In this document: positions 46,566 through 56,060 of the stretch, in pieces
Layout: each line of letters begins with the position of its first letter
Numbering within the stretch: position 1 is the first letter of the stretch
Assembly: GCF_016919165.1 (NCBI RefSeq)
Contig: NZ_JAFFPS010000015.1
Coordinates: forward strand, 19,171-83,170
DNA from: Leptospira chreensis
GTDB taxonomy: Bacteria; Spirochaetota; Leptospiria; Leptospirales; Leptospiraceae
DNA length: 64,000 nt
Direction of reading: 5' to 3'
Position numbers and translations under genes: made by a program
Notes under the pieces: model-generated
What the model was told of the DNA's origin: nothing
Database searches by the model: none
What the model saw: only the letters and a program-made list of their open reading frames with translations

Positions 46566-47024
46566 ATGGGAGGGTTTGTGAACAGATCCCTGATATTAAT
46601 GATAATGTTTGGTGCAGTTTCCTGTGCTCGTACCTTGGAAGTAAAAAACCAAGAGAGTCTTTTTGAAAACTGTATGAAGACCTTTCAAGATGAAGTAAAG
46701 TGTCGAGATTTTATGTCGAAATCGGCAAAAGACATGCAATCGGAAGATGAAAAACGCGAAGAAGTCCTAGCTCAACTAACAGCGGAACAACTTGCGGGTA
46801 TGAAACTTCGACAAGAGATCAAAGATACCTTACCTGGTAAAAATGGAAATTTTGTAAGAGGGTATATCGGTGATCCAGACGAAATCAAACGCGGGGGAGA
46901 TCGGGAATATTGGGTGTATAAAAGACCCATCAGTAAGTTTTCAGGCGAATCTCCTCCTGATAAAGAAATTACTGTAATCTTTCGAAGATACTTTGTTGAA
47001 AAGGTAGACTACAAAAAGCCATAA
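46566..47024 (+). CDS. small lipoprotein, unknown
   Basis: 152 residues. The N-terminus is a signal peptide with the lipobox AVSC (about residues 17-20), followed by ARTLEVKNQ. Two short Cys-containing helical stretches (ENCMKTFQDEVKC) follow, then a helical region and a compact C-terminal part (GYIGDPDEIKRGGDREYWVY), which recalls the small outer-membrane SmpA/BamE-like lipoproteins, where a GxPD/G-Y-W pattern is common. This resemblance is moderate. GAGGAAAG upstream supports the ATG at 46566. Single gene. Confidence 0.65.
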   Translation: MGGFVNRSLILMIMFGAVSCARTLEVKNQESLFENCMKTFQDEVKCRDFMSKSAKDMQSEDEKREEVLAQLTAEQLAGMKLRQEIKDTLPGKNGNFVRGYIGDPDEIKRGGDREYWVYKRPISKFSGESPPDKEITVIFRRYFVEKVDYKKP

Positions 47025-47124
47025 AACTTCCAATAGTATTTAACTCTAGTTTGGCTGTTGCTATTGTGATGTGGTCACTTCGAAATAATATGATCTAGTT
47101 GGAAAGGATTTGAGAGAAGAAAGT

Positions 47125-47149
47125 AGTCAGGAGAGAATATCTCCTGACT
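47125..47149. terminator. terminator between convergent lipoprotein genes
   Basis: Perfect 10-bp stem AGTCAGGAGA/TCTCCTGACT around a 5-base loop, ten bases past the stop of the minus-strand gene at 47159; a T-rich tract follows on the minus strand. Confidence 0.7.
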
Positions 47150-47158
47150 TAAGGTTTG

Positions 47159-47623
47159 TTAGTATACTAAGTAACTAGCCAAGTCGACTGTTGTGCCTGC
47201 TGCTGTTGTATACGATTTGTTACAATCTGCAAACGCACCCGCAAGGGCTTGTTGCGCTAGGCCATAGGTAAACTGAGGTAAGTTACAAGGTTGGATCGGA
47301 TCATTGACCTTTTTAAGGACACATTCCTTCAAAGCATTCAAATCATCTGTTGTTTTACCTTCTAATTTTGTTAGAGAACAACCTGTTCCTGCGTTGAAGT
47401 ATTCTTTTCCACCAACGCAAGAGTTTGCTGCGAAATAAACGCCAACGCAAATTTGTTGCACCTCGTTGAAACTCCCTGCGTTTACTAGGTAAAGTAGAGC
47501 TGTTGGGTTATCTTCTTTTTTAGCACGAGAATCTGTGCAGCTAACAAGGCCAGCTGCCAGAAGGACTGCTAAAGAGATTCCTACTAAGCCGGATTTAAAG
47601 GATTTCTTATTCATTTTCATCAT
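47159..47623 (-). CDS. small Cys-rich lipoprotein, unknown
   Basis: 154 residues with a signal peptide and lipobox LVSC (Cys about residue 29), then TDSRAKKEDN. The mature part contains several Cys (EVQQICVG, ANSCVGG, GTGCSLTK, ALKECVL, IQPCNLP, ADCNKS), probably forming disulphides. Three close Met codons leave the exact start uncertain. No family recognised. It ends the same transcript as the porin-like gene, which lies seven bases upstream, so the two products probably act together at the outer membrane. Confidence 0.65.
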   Translation of the reverse strand: MMKMNKKSFKSGLVGISLAVLLAAGLVSCTDSRAKKEDNPTALLYLVNAGSFNEVQQICVGVYFAANSCVGGKEYFNAGTGCSLTKLEGKTTDDLNALKECVLKKVNDPIQPCNLPQFTYGLAQQALAGAFADCNKSYTTAAGTTVDLASYLVY

Positions 47624-47630
47624 TTTCTCC

Positions 47631-49145
47631 TTAGAATTTCGCTACCATACCGACGATAATACCATTTTGGTGGGAAGCCGGTCTTCCGGAAGTGTCTATG
47701 AATTGTTGTCCAGGACCCCAATCTCTTCTTAAGTCTACTTTTACTTGGAGGTTTTCCGTTAAGTTGAAAGTAGGTGTGAAAGTGAGAGTTTTGATTTGTC
47801 CATAGTTACTAACCGCTCTTGCACCAATAGAATCTTGGAACTTAAGGTCGTATCTGTCAGCTGGAGTTACAGCAAATAGAGCAGGGTTTACTGCAAGCGA
47901 TCCACCGTAACGTTTGTCATCTAGATACTCAAAACGGAAACCAAGTGCAAAGAAGTTCGTGAATTGATACTTCGCTTGTAGTTGGTAAGTTTGGTAAATT
48001 CTTTTGATTCTGTTTTCACGAGAGAAACTTGTGTCTTTTGTGAAACCAGCCGCAACTAAACCTGGATCTAATTCCGGAACATGTCCTGGCATCGCAGCAT
48101 CTAACTTTGCTTTCGTGACTCCACTTGCTTCGTATCCAAATGCTGCTGTGTTTGTTTGTCCAGTTCTTTCACCATAAGTATAGTCAAAGATAGTGGTTAA
48201 CTTGTCAGTAGGTTTGAAGATCAAAATTAAGTTTTGAATCATCCAATGGTCAGTTTTGAAAGCTGATTGTTTAGGGAAAGATGTTCCAGTTGCTTGTTCA
48301 AGGTAGTATACGGAGTTGTCTGCTCTACCTTTGATGTTATCGTTGGCTTGCAATGTGTTCCAAACTACTTGGAATTTATCAGGCACTACATCATACTTTA
48401 CTTGAGTTCCAATTGCCCTAGTAGGGTTTGGTCCATCCGCATAAGCATGTTGAGAAGTGTTTGTTAAACTAGATCCACTGGCTGGATCACCGTAAGGCAA
48501 TAATCCATTGTAACCAAATTGTTGTCCGTTTCCTGTGTAACCAGTTCCTTGTGCACTATTGTAAAGATAGAAACTTGTTGAAAGTCTATCGTTCACTTGG
48601 AGGTTTGCTCTCGCACCTGTATGGATAAATGGGATTGTGTTAAAGAACACATAACCAATCGTGTAAGCGATGTTATCCTTTGAGTCAAGAAGCTCTAATC
48701 CGATATGTGTTGCCATCTTACCTACGTCAACTGTCAACCCTTTCAAAACTGGGAAGTATGCTGAAACATAAGCTTGTTGTAACAACTGCATATTATGAAG
48801 GGAGTTTGTTGTTTGGTACGGACGTTCTTGGTACATGTTGTTCTGTCCGTTTTGCATATCCAAACGGAAACCCCATGGACTTTCTTTGTCCGCCAATTTC
48901 TCCATAGAGAGTTTCACTGCATTTACAGCAAACTGCTTGTTGTAAGTGTGGAAAGTTCCCGATGTATCTTGCGTAGCCCCTTGCCGGTTGTTTGTAGTAT
49001 AGTTATAGTATACGTCCACATATCCGGAAAAATTTACCAACTCATACCAAGACTTGTCCTTTTCCTTTTTATCCTGAGCAAAAAGGGAAGCCTGGGAAAA
49101 TAAGGTAGCAACGATCGTCGCCAACAGAGTGTATTTATTTCTCAT
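47631..49145 (-). CDS. OmpL-like outer-membrane beta-barrel porin
   Basis: 504 residues with a signal peptide (TLLATIVATLFSQASLFAQ). The mature sequence alternates amphipathic strands rich in Tyr, Asn and Gly: NFSGYVDVYYNYTTN, FAVNAVKLSMEKLADKESPW, VDVGKMATHIGLELLDSKDN and a C-terminus ending ...GMVAKF with terminal Phe, as expected for a barrel inserted by BamA. This is the putative OmpL-like beta-barrel porin-2 family. Substrate unknown. It leads the two-gene transcript with the small lipoprotein at 47159. Confidence 0.85.
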   Translation of the reverse strand: MRNKYTLLATIVATLFSQASLFAQDKKEKDKSWYELVNFSGYVDVYYNYTTNNRQGATQDTSGTFHTYNKQFAVNAVKLSMEKLADKESPWGFRLDMQNGQNNMYQERPYQTTNSLHNMQLLQQAYVSAYFPVLKGLTVDVGKMATHIGLELLDSKDNIAYTIGYVFFNTIPFIHTGARANLQVNDRLSTSFYLYNSAQGTGYTGNGQQFGYNGLLPYGDPASGSSLTNTSQHAYADGPNPTRAIGTQVKYDVVPDKFQVVWNTLQANDNIKGRADNSVYYLEQATGTSFPKQSAFKTDHWMIQNLILIFKPTDKLTTIFDYTYGERTGQTNTAAFGYEASGVTKAKLDAAMPGHVPELDPGLVAAGFTKDTSFSRENRIKRIYQTYQLQAKYQFTNFFALGFRFEYLDDKRYGGSLAVNPALFAVTPADRYDLKFQDSIGARAVSNYGQIKTLTFTPTFNLTENLQVKVDLRRDWGPGQQFIDTSGRPASHQNGIIVGMVAKF

Positions 49146-49324
49146 TTGCCATTTCTCCTATGTGAACTTGTTGTGCAAGTTGTGTACCAGGTTGGCGGAG
49201 ATCTTTGGACACAAAGGAAGAAAAAAAGAGAAACACTGTATTTGAATGGGTTCTCGCGGAAAAAAAAAGAGTTTTTGATTAATAAAAGAACAATTTGAGA
49301 TTCAATTTCAAGAGCGCTTAGAAA

Positions 49325-50614
49325 TTAAATGATCAAATTGCTTATTAATTGAGCAGAGTGATGTAATAGTCTAGAATATTCATTTTCTTTAGGCGAGTGT
49401 AGGACAAGGTCTAAAAGTTGGTTTAGAATGATTCCATAGTTGGTTTTTGCCAGATCGGGGAAAGATTCCGCCAGATGGTTGCCGTTGATTTTCAAATCGG
49501 TGAGGAGAAGGGGTGGATTTTGCTCCCAAATGCGAGCCATTTCGACCGCGGTGGTGGATCCGAATAGGGGGGTGAGTTTTTGGATCCATTCGGAATCAAT
49601 AGAGAATCGTGATTGGAAATGGCGTTTAACAGGCGCTAAATAATCTTTCTTAATTACAAACACATCGATACCGTTAGCCGTTTGTGTTTTTTCCCATTTG
49701 GTTAAAAATTCGAAAAACAACAAACAGTCTTTGGTATTCAGACCGGAGAATTTTAAAGTTCTTAAAATGACTTCTAACTCTTTGGATGAGAATTCACTTA
49801 TGAGCGCATAAAATGCTAACGCCAATTGCATTCCTGTTAAATCTTTGGAAGTTTGGTCTAATTTTTCTAAAACAATATCCTTAGGAAATAATCGGTCAGG
49901 CAGGGTAGGAAGGAAAATTTGAAAGATACTTTCTTCGGCCAAAAGTTGTATCATACGAGATGGTTTCGGACCCAAAAAGGATTTCAATACTTCATCTTGA
50001 AAACGTTCTAACGATATTTTTTTGGTGATTTGTTTTGTTTCTTGGATTGCCTTTTTAGTTTCTGGTTCGATTGAAAAATCCAATGTACTCGCAAATCGTA
50101 AGGCACGAATGGGGCGTAAGCCATCTTCAGTAAATCGTTTGATAGGGTTGCCAATAGTTCGGATCGTTTTTTGTTCGATATCGTTTAACCCAAAATGTTC
50201 ATCCACAAGAATCCCCGTTTTTAAATTGAGAGCTAGGGCATTCATTGTAAAATCCCTTCGTTTTAAATCCTCAGAGAGTGTGGTTCCAAATTCAACAAAA
50301 TCGGGGCGCCTTCCATCCGTATAATCTTTGTCTATGCGGTATGTTGTGACTTCATAATTGATTTTGTCTAAAACGACCGTTACTGTTCCATGTTCGATTC
50401 CTGTGTCGATCACAGTTCGAAATAAACGTTTTACTTGTTTGGGCTCTGCGTTTGTTGTTAGATCGTATTCTTTGGGAATTTTACCCATTACCAAATCACG
50501 TACAGATCCACCGACAAGGTAACATTCATACCCGGCACCTTTCAATGCGGAGTCAATTTGAATTAAATGATTTAGATAGTGATTCGGGACTAAGGATGGA
50601 ATGTCTATTGGCAA
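49325..50614 (-). CDS. CCA-adding / poly(A) polymerase family nucleotidyltransferase
   Basis: 429 residues. The class II nucleotidyltransferase head is at the N-terminus: YLVGGSVRDLVMG with the DxD pair in PKEYDLTTNA, then RRDFTMNALALNL and GLRPIRALRFAS. The tail is helical. It adds CCA to tRNA 3' ends or poly(A) to RNA; the sequence does not decide between them, and no HD domain was seen. The start at 50614 overlaps the stop of the Fur-family gene by ten bases. Confidence 0.92.
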   Translation of the reverse strand: MPIDIPSLVPNHYLNHLIQIDSALKGAGYECYLVGGSVRDLVMGKIPKEYDLTTNAEPKQVKRLFRTVIDTGIEHGTVTVVLDKINYEVTTYRIDKDYTDGRRPDFVEFGTTLSEDLKRRDFTMNALALNLKTGILVDEHFGLNDIEQKTIRTIGNPIKRFTEDGLRPIRALRFASTLDFSIEPETKKAIQETKQITKKISLERFQDEVLKSFLGPKPSRMIQLLAEESIFQIFLPTLPDRLFPKDIVLEKLDQTSKDLTGMQLALAFYALISEFSSKELEVILRTLKFSGLNTKDCLLFFEFLTKWEKTQTANGIDVFVIKKDYLAPVKRHFQSRFSIDSEWIQKLTPLFGSTTAVEMARIWEQNPPLLLTDLKINGNHLAESFPDLAKTNYGIILNQLLDLVLHSPKENEYSRLLHHSAQLISNLII

Positions 50615-51027
50615 TTTCTACATTTGCCTCTAAAAACAATTTCCACTGATTCTGTAGAAAAACCTTTTAATTGTTTGGTGGAAGGAATTCCATTCCAAGG
50701 ATCATCGATACATTCAATTTTGCCACAATTGTTGCAAATTAAGTGTCCATGAGCTTTGGAGACAATATGGTTCCCATCAGACTTTAACTCAAAATAGGTG
50801 ACTCGATCTGTGGAGTGGAGTGAGTTTAATAGGTTTTTTTCTTCTAAATCGGATAAAGCTCTGTAGATGGTAACTCGATCCCAGGATTCCTCTTTGGGAA
50901 GTTTTTCCATGATTTCCTGGTGGTTTAAAGGCCTGGGAGATCCCTGTAGAATGGACAAAACTTGTTCGCGGTTTTTTGTTACCTTGAGTCCGATTTTTTT
51001 TAATATTTGAGAAGGATCTCCAGCCAT
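50605..51027 (-). CDS. Fur-family metal-dependent regulator
   Basis: 140 residues from ATG at 51027, chosen because an upstream frame would overlap the lipoprotein gene and the Fur domain begins here (ILKKIGLKVTKNREQVLSIL). The winged helix includes LPKEESWDRVTIYRALSDLEE. The regulatory part carries HGHLICNNCGKIECID and the C-terminal CRNC, the structural zinc site made of two CxxC motifs. Iron, zinc or peroxide sensing cannot be told apart. Its end overlaps the start of the nucleotidyltransferase gene. Confidence 0.9.
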   Translation of the reverse strand: MAGDPSQILKKIGLKVTKNREQVLSILQGSPRPLNHQEIMEKLPKEESWDRVTIYRALSDLEEKNLLNSLHSTDRVTYFELKSDGNHIVSKAHGHLICNNCGKIECIDDPWNGIPSTKQLKGFSTESVEIVFRGKCRNCQ

Positions 51028-51059
51028 GATTTGTTTATCCTGCGATGGGGGGAGATTGT

Positions 51060-51425
51060 CTATTCTAAAATCACGTTGGTTTTCCAGATTTCCCAATACC
51101 GAATTCCCATTCGAGTATGAACTTGCAGAAATTCTTCAATTTCCTTCCCCTTGTTTTTTTCTACGATCACAGGAGCAATTCCCAAATCTAATTTTCGATT
51201 GAGGATGGTGTCGATTTCTTCCCTTGCCGATCTTGTTATTTTTTCACAGTCTTCTTTTCTTTCTGTCAGTTGGGATTTATTTTTTTCGCAGAAAATGGCA
51301 GAGGAAAAGGGGGATTCAGAATCCAATAAATCATCCAATTGACGAGAGGCTGATTTTTTACAATGGGATATAGTAAGGACTAAAACAAAAATAGAGAGTA
51401 GGTTTCCTAGAATTCGTACAATCAA
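51060..51425 (-). CDS. small lipoprotein, unknown
   Basis: 121 residues with a short signal peptide and lipobox TISHC (Cys about residue 22), then KKSASRQ. The mature part is helical and charged (EEIDTILNRKLDLGIAPVIV). No family recognised. The start overlaps the stop of the RNase H gene (ATGA), so it is translated from the same message; the Fur-family gene follows 33 bases later. The combination of a lipoprotein within this housekeeping cluster looks like a Leptospira arrangement rather than a functional unit. Confidence 0.6.
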   Translation of the reverse strand: MIVRILGNLLSIFVLVLTISHCKKSASRQLDDLLDSESPFSSAIFCEKNKSQLTERKEDCEKITRSAREEIDTILNRKLDLGIAPVIVEKNKGKEIEEFLQVHTRMGIRYWEIWKTNVILE

Positions 51426-51835
51426 TTCTTTGTATCCTGTGCAATGTTTGCCAATTGGTCGGCCCTTGCATTTTGTTCCCGTGGAATGTATTGAATTTCA
51501 AAATTTTGAAAGGAAGATTTTAAAGATTCACATTTGTTTTTGAAAACAAGGAGATCTTTATTTTTTACTTTGTATTCACCTTTCATCTGTTTGACGACAA
51601 GTTCGGAATCCAATCGAAACCTAATTTTTTGTAAATTTTGTTTGATTGCTTCTTCCATTCCTCGATACAAGGCTTGCCACTCTGCGACATTGTTTGTGGC
51701 GTTTCCGATTTTTTCCGATAAAGAAAAAAACTCGATTCCATCATTATTTTGAAAGGAAACACCGATGGCAGCGGGGCCCGGATTTCCGCGGGAACTACCG
51801 TCACAATAAATGAAGGTGGTATCTTTAGTGGACAT
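51422..51835 (-). CDS. RNase H-like protein
   Basis: 137 residues from ATG at 51835 (the frame's upstream extension is less likely). The four acidic residues of RNase HI are in place: Asp in FIYCDGSSRGNPGPAAIG, Glu in NVAEWQALYRGMEEA, Asp in IRFRLDSELVVKQMKGEY and Asp in NARADQLANIA. It cleaves RNA in RNA-DNA hybrids, or is one of the compact RNase HI relatives. It leads the cluster RNase H, lipoprotein, Fur, nucleotidyltransferase on the minus strand. Confidence 0.9.
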   Translation of the reverse strand: MSTKDTTFIYCDGSSRGNPGPAAIGVSFQNNDGIEFFSLSEKIGNATNNVAEWQALYRGMEEAIKQNLQKIRFRLDSELVVKQMKGEYKVKNKDLLVFKNKCESLKSSFQNFEIQYIPREQNARADQLANIAQDTKN

Positions 51836-51940
51836 AGCCGACAGTGTTTTCTCTGATCTCTCTTCAACCAATCAAAAACACGAACTGAATTTAAAAAAAT
51901 CATTTGGATTTTGATTTATGAAGGACTTTTTTGGCGGGCC

Positions 51941-52002
51941 GTGGTAGATGGAGCGTATTGGGTGGCGGGTGGATAACCCCACCCAGTCTAGATAGGGCGG
52001 GG
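51941..52002 (-). repeat. interspersed G+C-rich intergenic repeat, copy B (inverted)
   Basis: On the minus strand it reads CCCCGCCCT, a spacer, CTGGGTGGGG, a spacer, then ACCCGCCACCCAAT, followed by a TCC-TCTACCAC tail, matching copies at 20882 and 63857. It lies alone between RNase H and the methyltransferase gene. Confidence 0.75.
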
Positions 52003-52046
52003 ACATCTACCTAAAAACTCCCAACCGCCCCTAAAAAGGAAATTCC

Positions 52047-53036
52047 ATGACCGAACGGGGATTTGGTGCCCTTACCATGTTTGAAAACCGCCTTCGCAAA
52101 CTGAAGAAAGAACGCGAAAAATGGGCGAAACGAGAATCCATCGAATGTTACCGAATTTATTCGGAAGACATTCCGCAAGTATCCTGTATTTTGGATCGTT
52201 ATCCTAGTGGATTGGTTTTATACGATAAAAGTTCCTTACGTTTCCAAGCAGAAGAAGGACATGACGAACGTTTTGGTCGCATCGCCTCGATTGTTCGCGA
52301 TGTATTTCAAATCGATGAAGAACATCTGTTTTTGAAAAGACGTAACAAACAAAAAGGTTTAGACCAATACGATAAATTATCCATCGAAGGAAACTTTGAA
52401 TGGGTAAAAGAATCTAACTTGGAATTTCGCACCAATCTTTCTGATTATTTGGACACGGGACTTTTTTTAGATCATCGTATCACAAGAGAATGGATTCGAA
52501 AAGCATCCAAGGGAAAATCAGTATTAAATTTATTTTCTTATACGGGAGCTTTCTCCGTCTATGCAGCGTCAGGTGGAGCCACAAAAACAAAAAGTGTAGA
52601 TCTTTCGAAAACTTATTGTGATTGGGCGCTTCAAAATTTAGAACACAATGGGTTCAAGTCAACGAATCATCAAATTGTAAATGCTGACATTTTACAGTGG
52701 ATGGAAGAGGAAACAAAAAATCCGAACCGAGAACGTTATGATTTAATTTTTCTGGATCCACCAACCTTCTCCAATAGTAAAAAAATGAGAGAAGAGTGGG
52801 ACGTACAAACCAAACACAGGAATCTTCTTTTGTTACTTTTAACAAAGTTTTTATCTGATGATGGGGAGATTTGGTTTTCTACTAATTTTAGAAAATTCAA
52901 AATGGAAGTGGATGAGGAAGAGTGGAAACAACGTGGATTTCAGTGTACAAATCGTACTAAGGAATCGATTCCAGTGGACTTTCGCGATGAAAAAATCCAC
53001 CAACTATTTTGTATCCAACCAGAATCAATTTCCTGA
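52047..53036 (+). CDS. class I rRNA methyltransferase, RlmK-like
   Basis: 329 residues, soluble. SAM-binding motif I is VLNLFSYTGAFSVYAA, motif II SVDLSKTYCDWA, and the catalytic-type LIFLDPPTFSNSKKM strongly resembles the RlmK half of RlmKL (m7G in 23S rRNA). The RlmI/PUA-like N-terminus is short (YRIYSEDIPQVSCILDRY). So it is probably a stand-alone RlmK. ATG at 52047 or 52077. It lies four bases before the convergent MotA-type gene. Confidence 0.88.
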   Translation: MTERGFGALTMFENRLRKLKKEREKWAKRESIECYRIYSEDIPQVSCILDRYPSGLVLYDKSSLRFQAEEGHDERFGRIASIVRDVFQIDEEHLFLKRRNKQKGLDQYDKLSIEGNFEWVKESNLEFRTNLSDYLDTGLFLDHRITREWIRKASKGKSVLNLFSYTGAFSVYAASGGATKTKSVDLSKTYCDWALQNLEHNGFKSTNHQIVNADILQWMEEETKNPNRERYDLIFLDPPTFSNSKKMREEWDVQTKHRNLLLLLLTKFLSDDGEIWFSTNFRKFKMEVDEEEWKQRGFQCTNRTKESIPVDFRDEKIHQLFCIQPESIS

Positions 53037-53039
53037 GTT

Positions 53040-53780
53040 TTAGTATTTTACGAAGGGATCAATTCTTTCCGCAAGAATCCTTCTGTTTTCACCCGACTGT
53101 AGAGATAAAATCCCTCGCATGATGGCTTGTCGTTCGTTACTGTCTTGTTTGGCGATCACTTTCAGTTGGTTGGAAATAGGAAGTAGGATTAAGTTGGCAA
53201 AAGAAATCCCGTAAAAGGTGGCGATAAACGCTGTCGCGATTCCTTGCCCAAGAACCTTTGTCCCTCCATCTAAATTTTCCAAAACAGTCACAAGGCCAAG
53301 CACAGTTCCAATGATACCCACAGTTGGAGAAAATCCGGCAGCAGTTTCAAATACTTTTGCAGATTTTAAATCGTTCTTTTCTTCTTCTTCATGAGCTTCC
53401 CAAAGAATCTCTTCAATGGTTCGGGGATCAGACCCATCCACAATCAACTGGATTCCTTTTTGTAAAAATGGATTGTCTAGTTTTTTTGCCTCGTCTTCTA
53501 AAGACAAGAGCCCATCTTTTCTAGCCTTTTCCCAAAATCGAAAGAAAACAAGTTTTAGATCGTTTTCTTTTTTTCTAGAAAGGACAAATCTTGTATCCCT
53601 TGCGGCTTTCGTTACTTGTGAGATGGAATAGGATGCAAAAGTGGCACCTAACGTTCCACCAACGATGAGTAACATGGCGGGTAAATGGAAGAAGGAACGT
53701 AAGGAAGCACCTTCAATCAAAATGGCAACAAAGACCGACAAAACGGCCGCGAGAATTCCGAGTATTGTGGAATGGATCAT
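53040..53780 (-). CDS. MotA/TolQ/ExbB family proton-channel protein
   Basis: 246 residues with four membrane segments. The helix GFSPTVGIIGTVLGLVTVLENL and IATAFIATFYGISFANLILLP are the MotA-type channel signatures, and the N-terminal GGTLGATFASYS fits MotA more than TolQ. A MotB/TolR partner with a plug and peptidoglycan domain is not next to it; instead the gene's start overlaps the stop of a large membrane-TPR gene (ATGA). So it may serve a stator elsewhere or power an envelope process. Confidence 0.88.
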   Translation of the reverse strand: MIHSTILGILAAVLSVFVAILIEGASLRSFFHLPAMLLIVGGTLGATFASYSISQVTKAARDTRFVLSRKKENDLKLVFFRFWEKARKDGLLSLEDEAKKLDNPFLQKGIQLIVDGSDPRTIEEILWEAHEEEEKNDLKSAKVFETAAGFSPTVGIIGTVLGLVTVLENLDGGTKVLGQGIATAFIATFYGISFANLILLPISNQLKVIAKQDSNERQAIMRGILSLQSGENRRILAERIDPFVKY

Positions 53781-55993
53781 TGGATTCTTGCCTCTCTCAC
53801 ATCAGGTCGAGTGCTCAACCTTCGAAGTGAATCTTTTTTTTCTATAACTTCATTTTTCAATCGTTCCCAAATCACTGACTCTGGATTTTCTCTCATCCTT
53901 AATCCGATGATTGGTTCGACTTCTTTCCAATTCTCTTGGTTGATAAAAAGTCTAACTCGAGCTAACTCTAGTTCGTTGGCCTGGTCGATTTGATTGTTGG
54001 ATCTATAAAATTTTTCTAAAGAACCCATTGTCAAAAGTGCATGGTTCCAATCTCCCAAGGATTCGAACATAGGAATCAAAGAATTCCAAGCAAATTCTTG
54101 AAACTCGGGATCAGAACTAAGATCTTCAAGAATCGGAATGTATTCGGCTTCTGGAGTTGTGAATTTTAAACTATTAAAAGCAATTCGTAATAAATCTGGT
54201 TTTGGTGGTTCGAATTTTCTAGCAACGGCAATGGCATCTAATGCCAGTTTGTTTTGTCCGATGTTATGATAAAACCTGGCATATTCGGCAAAGGATTCGT
54301 AATATAGATGTTTGATCTCTAAGGCATCCTTTCGTAAGTCACCGGAGGAATACTTTAAAATCGAATCCAATGCAGTAACCACTTCCAAGGTTGTGGTGTT
54401 ATCCAATTTCTCTGCAAAATATTTGAGTTTCCAATCCACGGGGAGAGTGTTCGCAAATCCAATTTTGGATTCTAAATAACTCGGATAATAAATATCAAAG
54501 TTCCAATAAGACTTTCTACTCAAAAGGGAAAGGGCATTGATATGATGGAATTGATTGGATTTGTTTCTGGTTGTCAGAATGAGGAATGGATGTTGTTCCT
54601 GGCTCAATCGTTCTATATAGGAAATGATTTGTGATTGGTTGGAGCTTAGTCCCAGAACAACGGTTTTTCCTTTGATTTCTGAACGTTTCGGCAAAAAAGG
54701 ATTGGATGGAAAAGGTAAAACCGATTTGTAAAAAATATAATCCTCATCATTGAATGCGATATTTGTAATCGCAAAAGGAATGGGGTCAAAAATTTCTTTT
54801 TTTGAAAACGGGGAGTTGGTTCTGATTGTTGGCGGTGAAAAGAAAAGTAATACAATGATGGTTGCCATGACCAACATCAAAATTCTTGGCAAACGTACAA
54901 TGTGTTTTTGCATTAGGTAGGGATACATCAACACCGGAACAAATAACAGTGCTGAGACGGTACGGAGGCCCATCGGTAAGTTCCAAAAGTATAACAAAAA
55001 GGAAAGACCAAGATAAATACTGGTTTCTAATCCAATCAACATATACTCTTTATAAGCAGTTTTGTTTGGTTTAAAAAATCCAACGATGGAACCTGTGATG
55101 ATACAAAGGGCAATAAAGAAGGAACTCCAATAGGTTTGGTAGATAAAAAAGAAAAAAGCAAATAGAAGGGCAACCCTTCCAATGAGAAACACCGCTTTTG
55201 TTTCTTTCTTTAATCCACCGAGTAGTGATAAAACTCTTCCAAAAATCACAGAGAATGACACAGAAAGGATCAGTGGTATTTTGGGTCCGGGTTGAAAGTA
55301 TAAATGTAAAATACAATACGAGATGAGTAACGATAATGCCGATCTATAAAATGGAGCAAATAACGGATGTTTGCCGATTTTGGAACGAATTTTATAAAAC
55401 TTACTGGAGTAGGGGTTTCTCTGTAAAAGACTATTCACCAAATATAAAGACAATAGTATGTAAAGAACTGCGAGCAAAACCTTCATGGAATAGTTTTGGT
55501 TGGGTTCAAATAAGGAATAAAAAGTAAAAGCCGTCACACCGAGGGCAAAACTTAAAAAACGAAAGTCCCGTAAGGAACCTCCATAAACGCCTACTGCAAA
55601 TGCAGAGAGAATTCCACTCAGCAATACCAACTCAAAAGAAAAGATATAATCGATAAGAAACTCGGCGGAGTTAGCTCGGAGAAACCAAAAGATTTGGAGA
55701 ATGGCTGCCACAAGAAGTGCGATGGCCAATCCAACGGGTAACGTTTGTTTGTATTTTCTGTAAATGAATCCAACAGAAAAAGAAATCACAAGAAGTATCT
55801 GTAATACAGGATAGGCGGTATCTGTTCTGTCGATTAGAGCAAGTTCAGACCCGGCAACATAAAAAAATAGAGAGAGCACATAACCGATGGAAAGGCTAAG
55901 ACTAAACTCGAGTGAGGGGAAGAGGCCGGTTTCCCAGAAACGTTTCCATTGAGAATCCATAGAATTAGCTACCAAAGATGTTTTATGGGTCAC
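53777..55993 (-). CDS. large polytopic membrane protein with C-terminal TPR-like region
   Basis: 738 residues. About residues 25-400 hold a long series of membrane segments (a dozen or more), and the C-terminal about 250 residues are soluble and helical with TPR-like repeats (FYHNIGQNKLALDAIAVARK, GDWNHALLTMGSLEKFY, QENWKEVEPIIGLR). A middle stretch (GKTVVLGLSSNQSQIISYIE) may be a small soluble domain. It recalls O-antigen-ligase/spermidine-synthase-type envelope proteins, but no family is certain. Its stop overlaps the MotA-type gene start, so it is co-translated with it. Confidence 0.7.
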   Translation of the reverse strand: MTHKTSLVANSMDSQWKRFWETGLFPSLEFSLSLSIGYVLSLFFYVAGSELALIDRTDTAYPVLQILLVISFSVGFIYRKYKQTLPVGLAIALLVAAILQIFWFLRANSAEFLIDYIFSFELVLLSGILSAFAVGVYGGSLRDFRFLSFALGVTAFTFYSLFEPNQNYSMKVLLAVLYILLSLYLVNSLLQRNPYSSKFYKIRSKIGKHPLFAPFYRSALSLLISYCILHLYFQPGPKIPLILSVSFSVIFGRVLSLLGGLKKETKAVFLIGRVALLFAFFFFIYQTYWSSFFIALCIITGSIVGFFKPNKTAYKEYMLIGLETSIYLGLSFLLYFWNLPMGLRTVSALLFVPVLMYPYLMQKHIVRLPRILMLVMATIIVLLFFSPPTIRTNSPFSKKEIFDPIPFAITNIAFNDEDYIFYKSVLPFPSNPFLPKRSEIKGKTVVLGLSSNQSQIISYIERLSQEQHPFLILTTRNKSNQFHHINALSLLSRKSYWNFDIYYPSYLESKIGFANTLPVDWKLKYFAEKLDNTTTLEVVTALDSILKYSSGDLRKDALEIKHLYYESFAEYARFYHNIGQNKLALDAIAVARKFEPPKPDLLRIAFNSLKFTTPEAEYIPILEDLSSDPEFQEFAWNSLIPMFESLGDWNHALLTMGSLEKFYRSNNQIDQANELELARVRLFINQENWKEVEPIIGLRMRENPESVIWERLKNEVIEKKDSLRRLSTRPDVREARIQ

Positions 55994-56060
55994 ATTCGCA
56001 AACTAAAGAAAATCTTATTTTATTTGGCGGTGCACAAAATGTTTGACCAAATGAGTCCTT

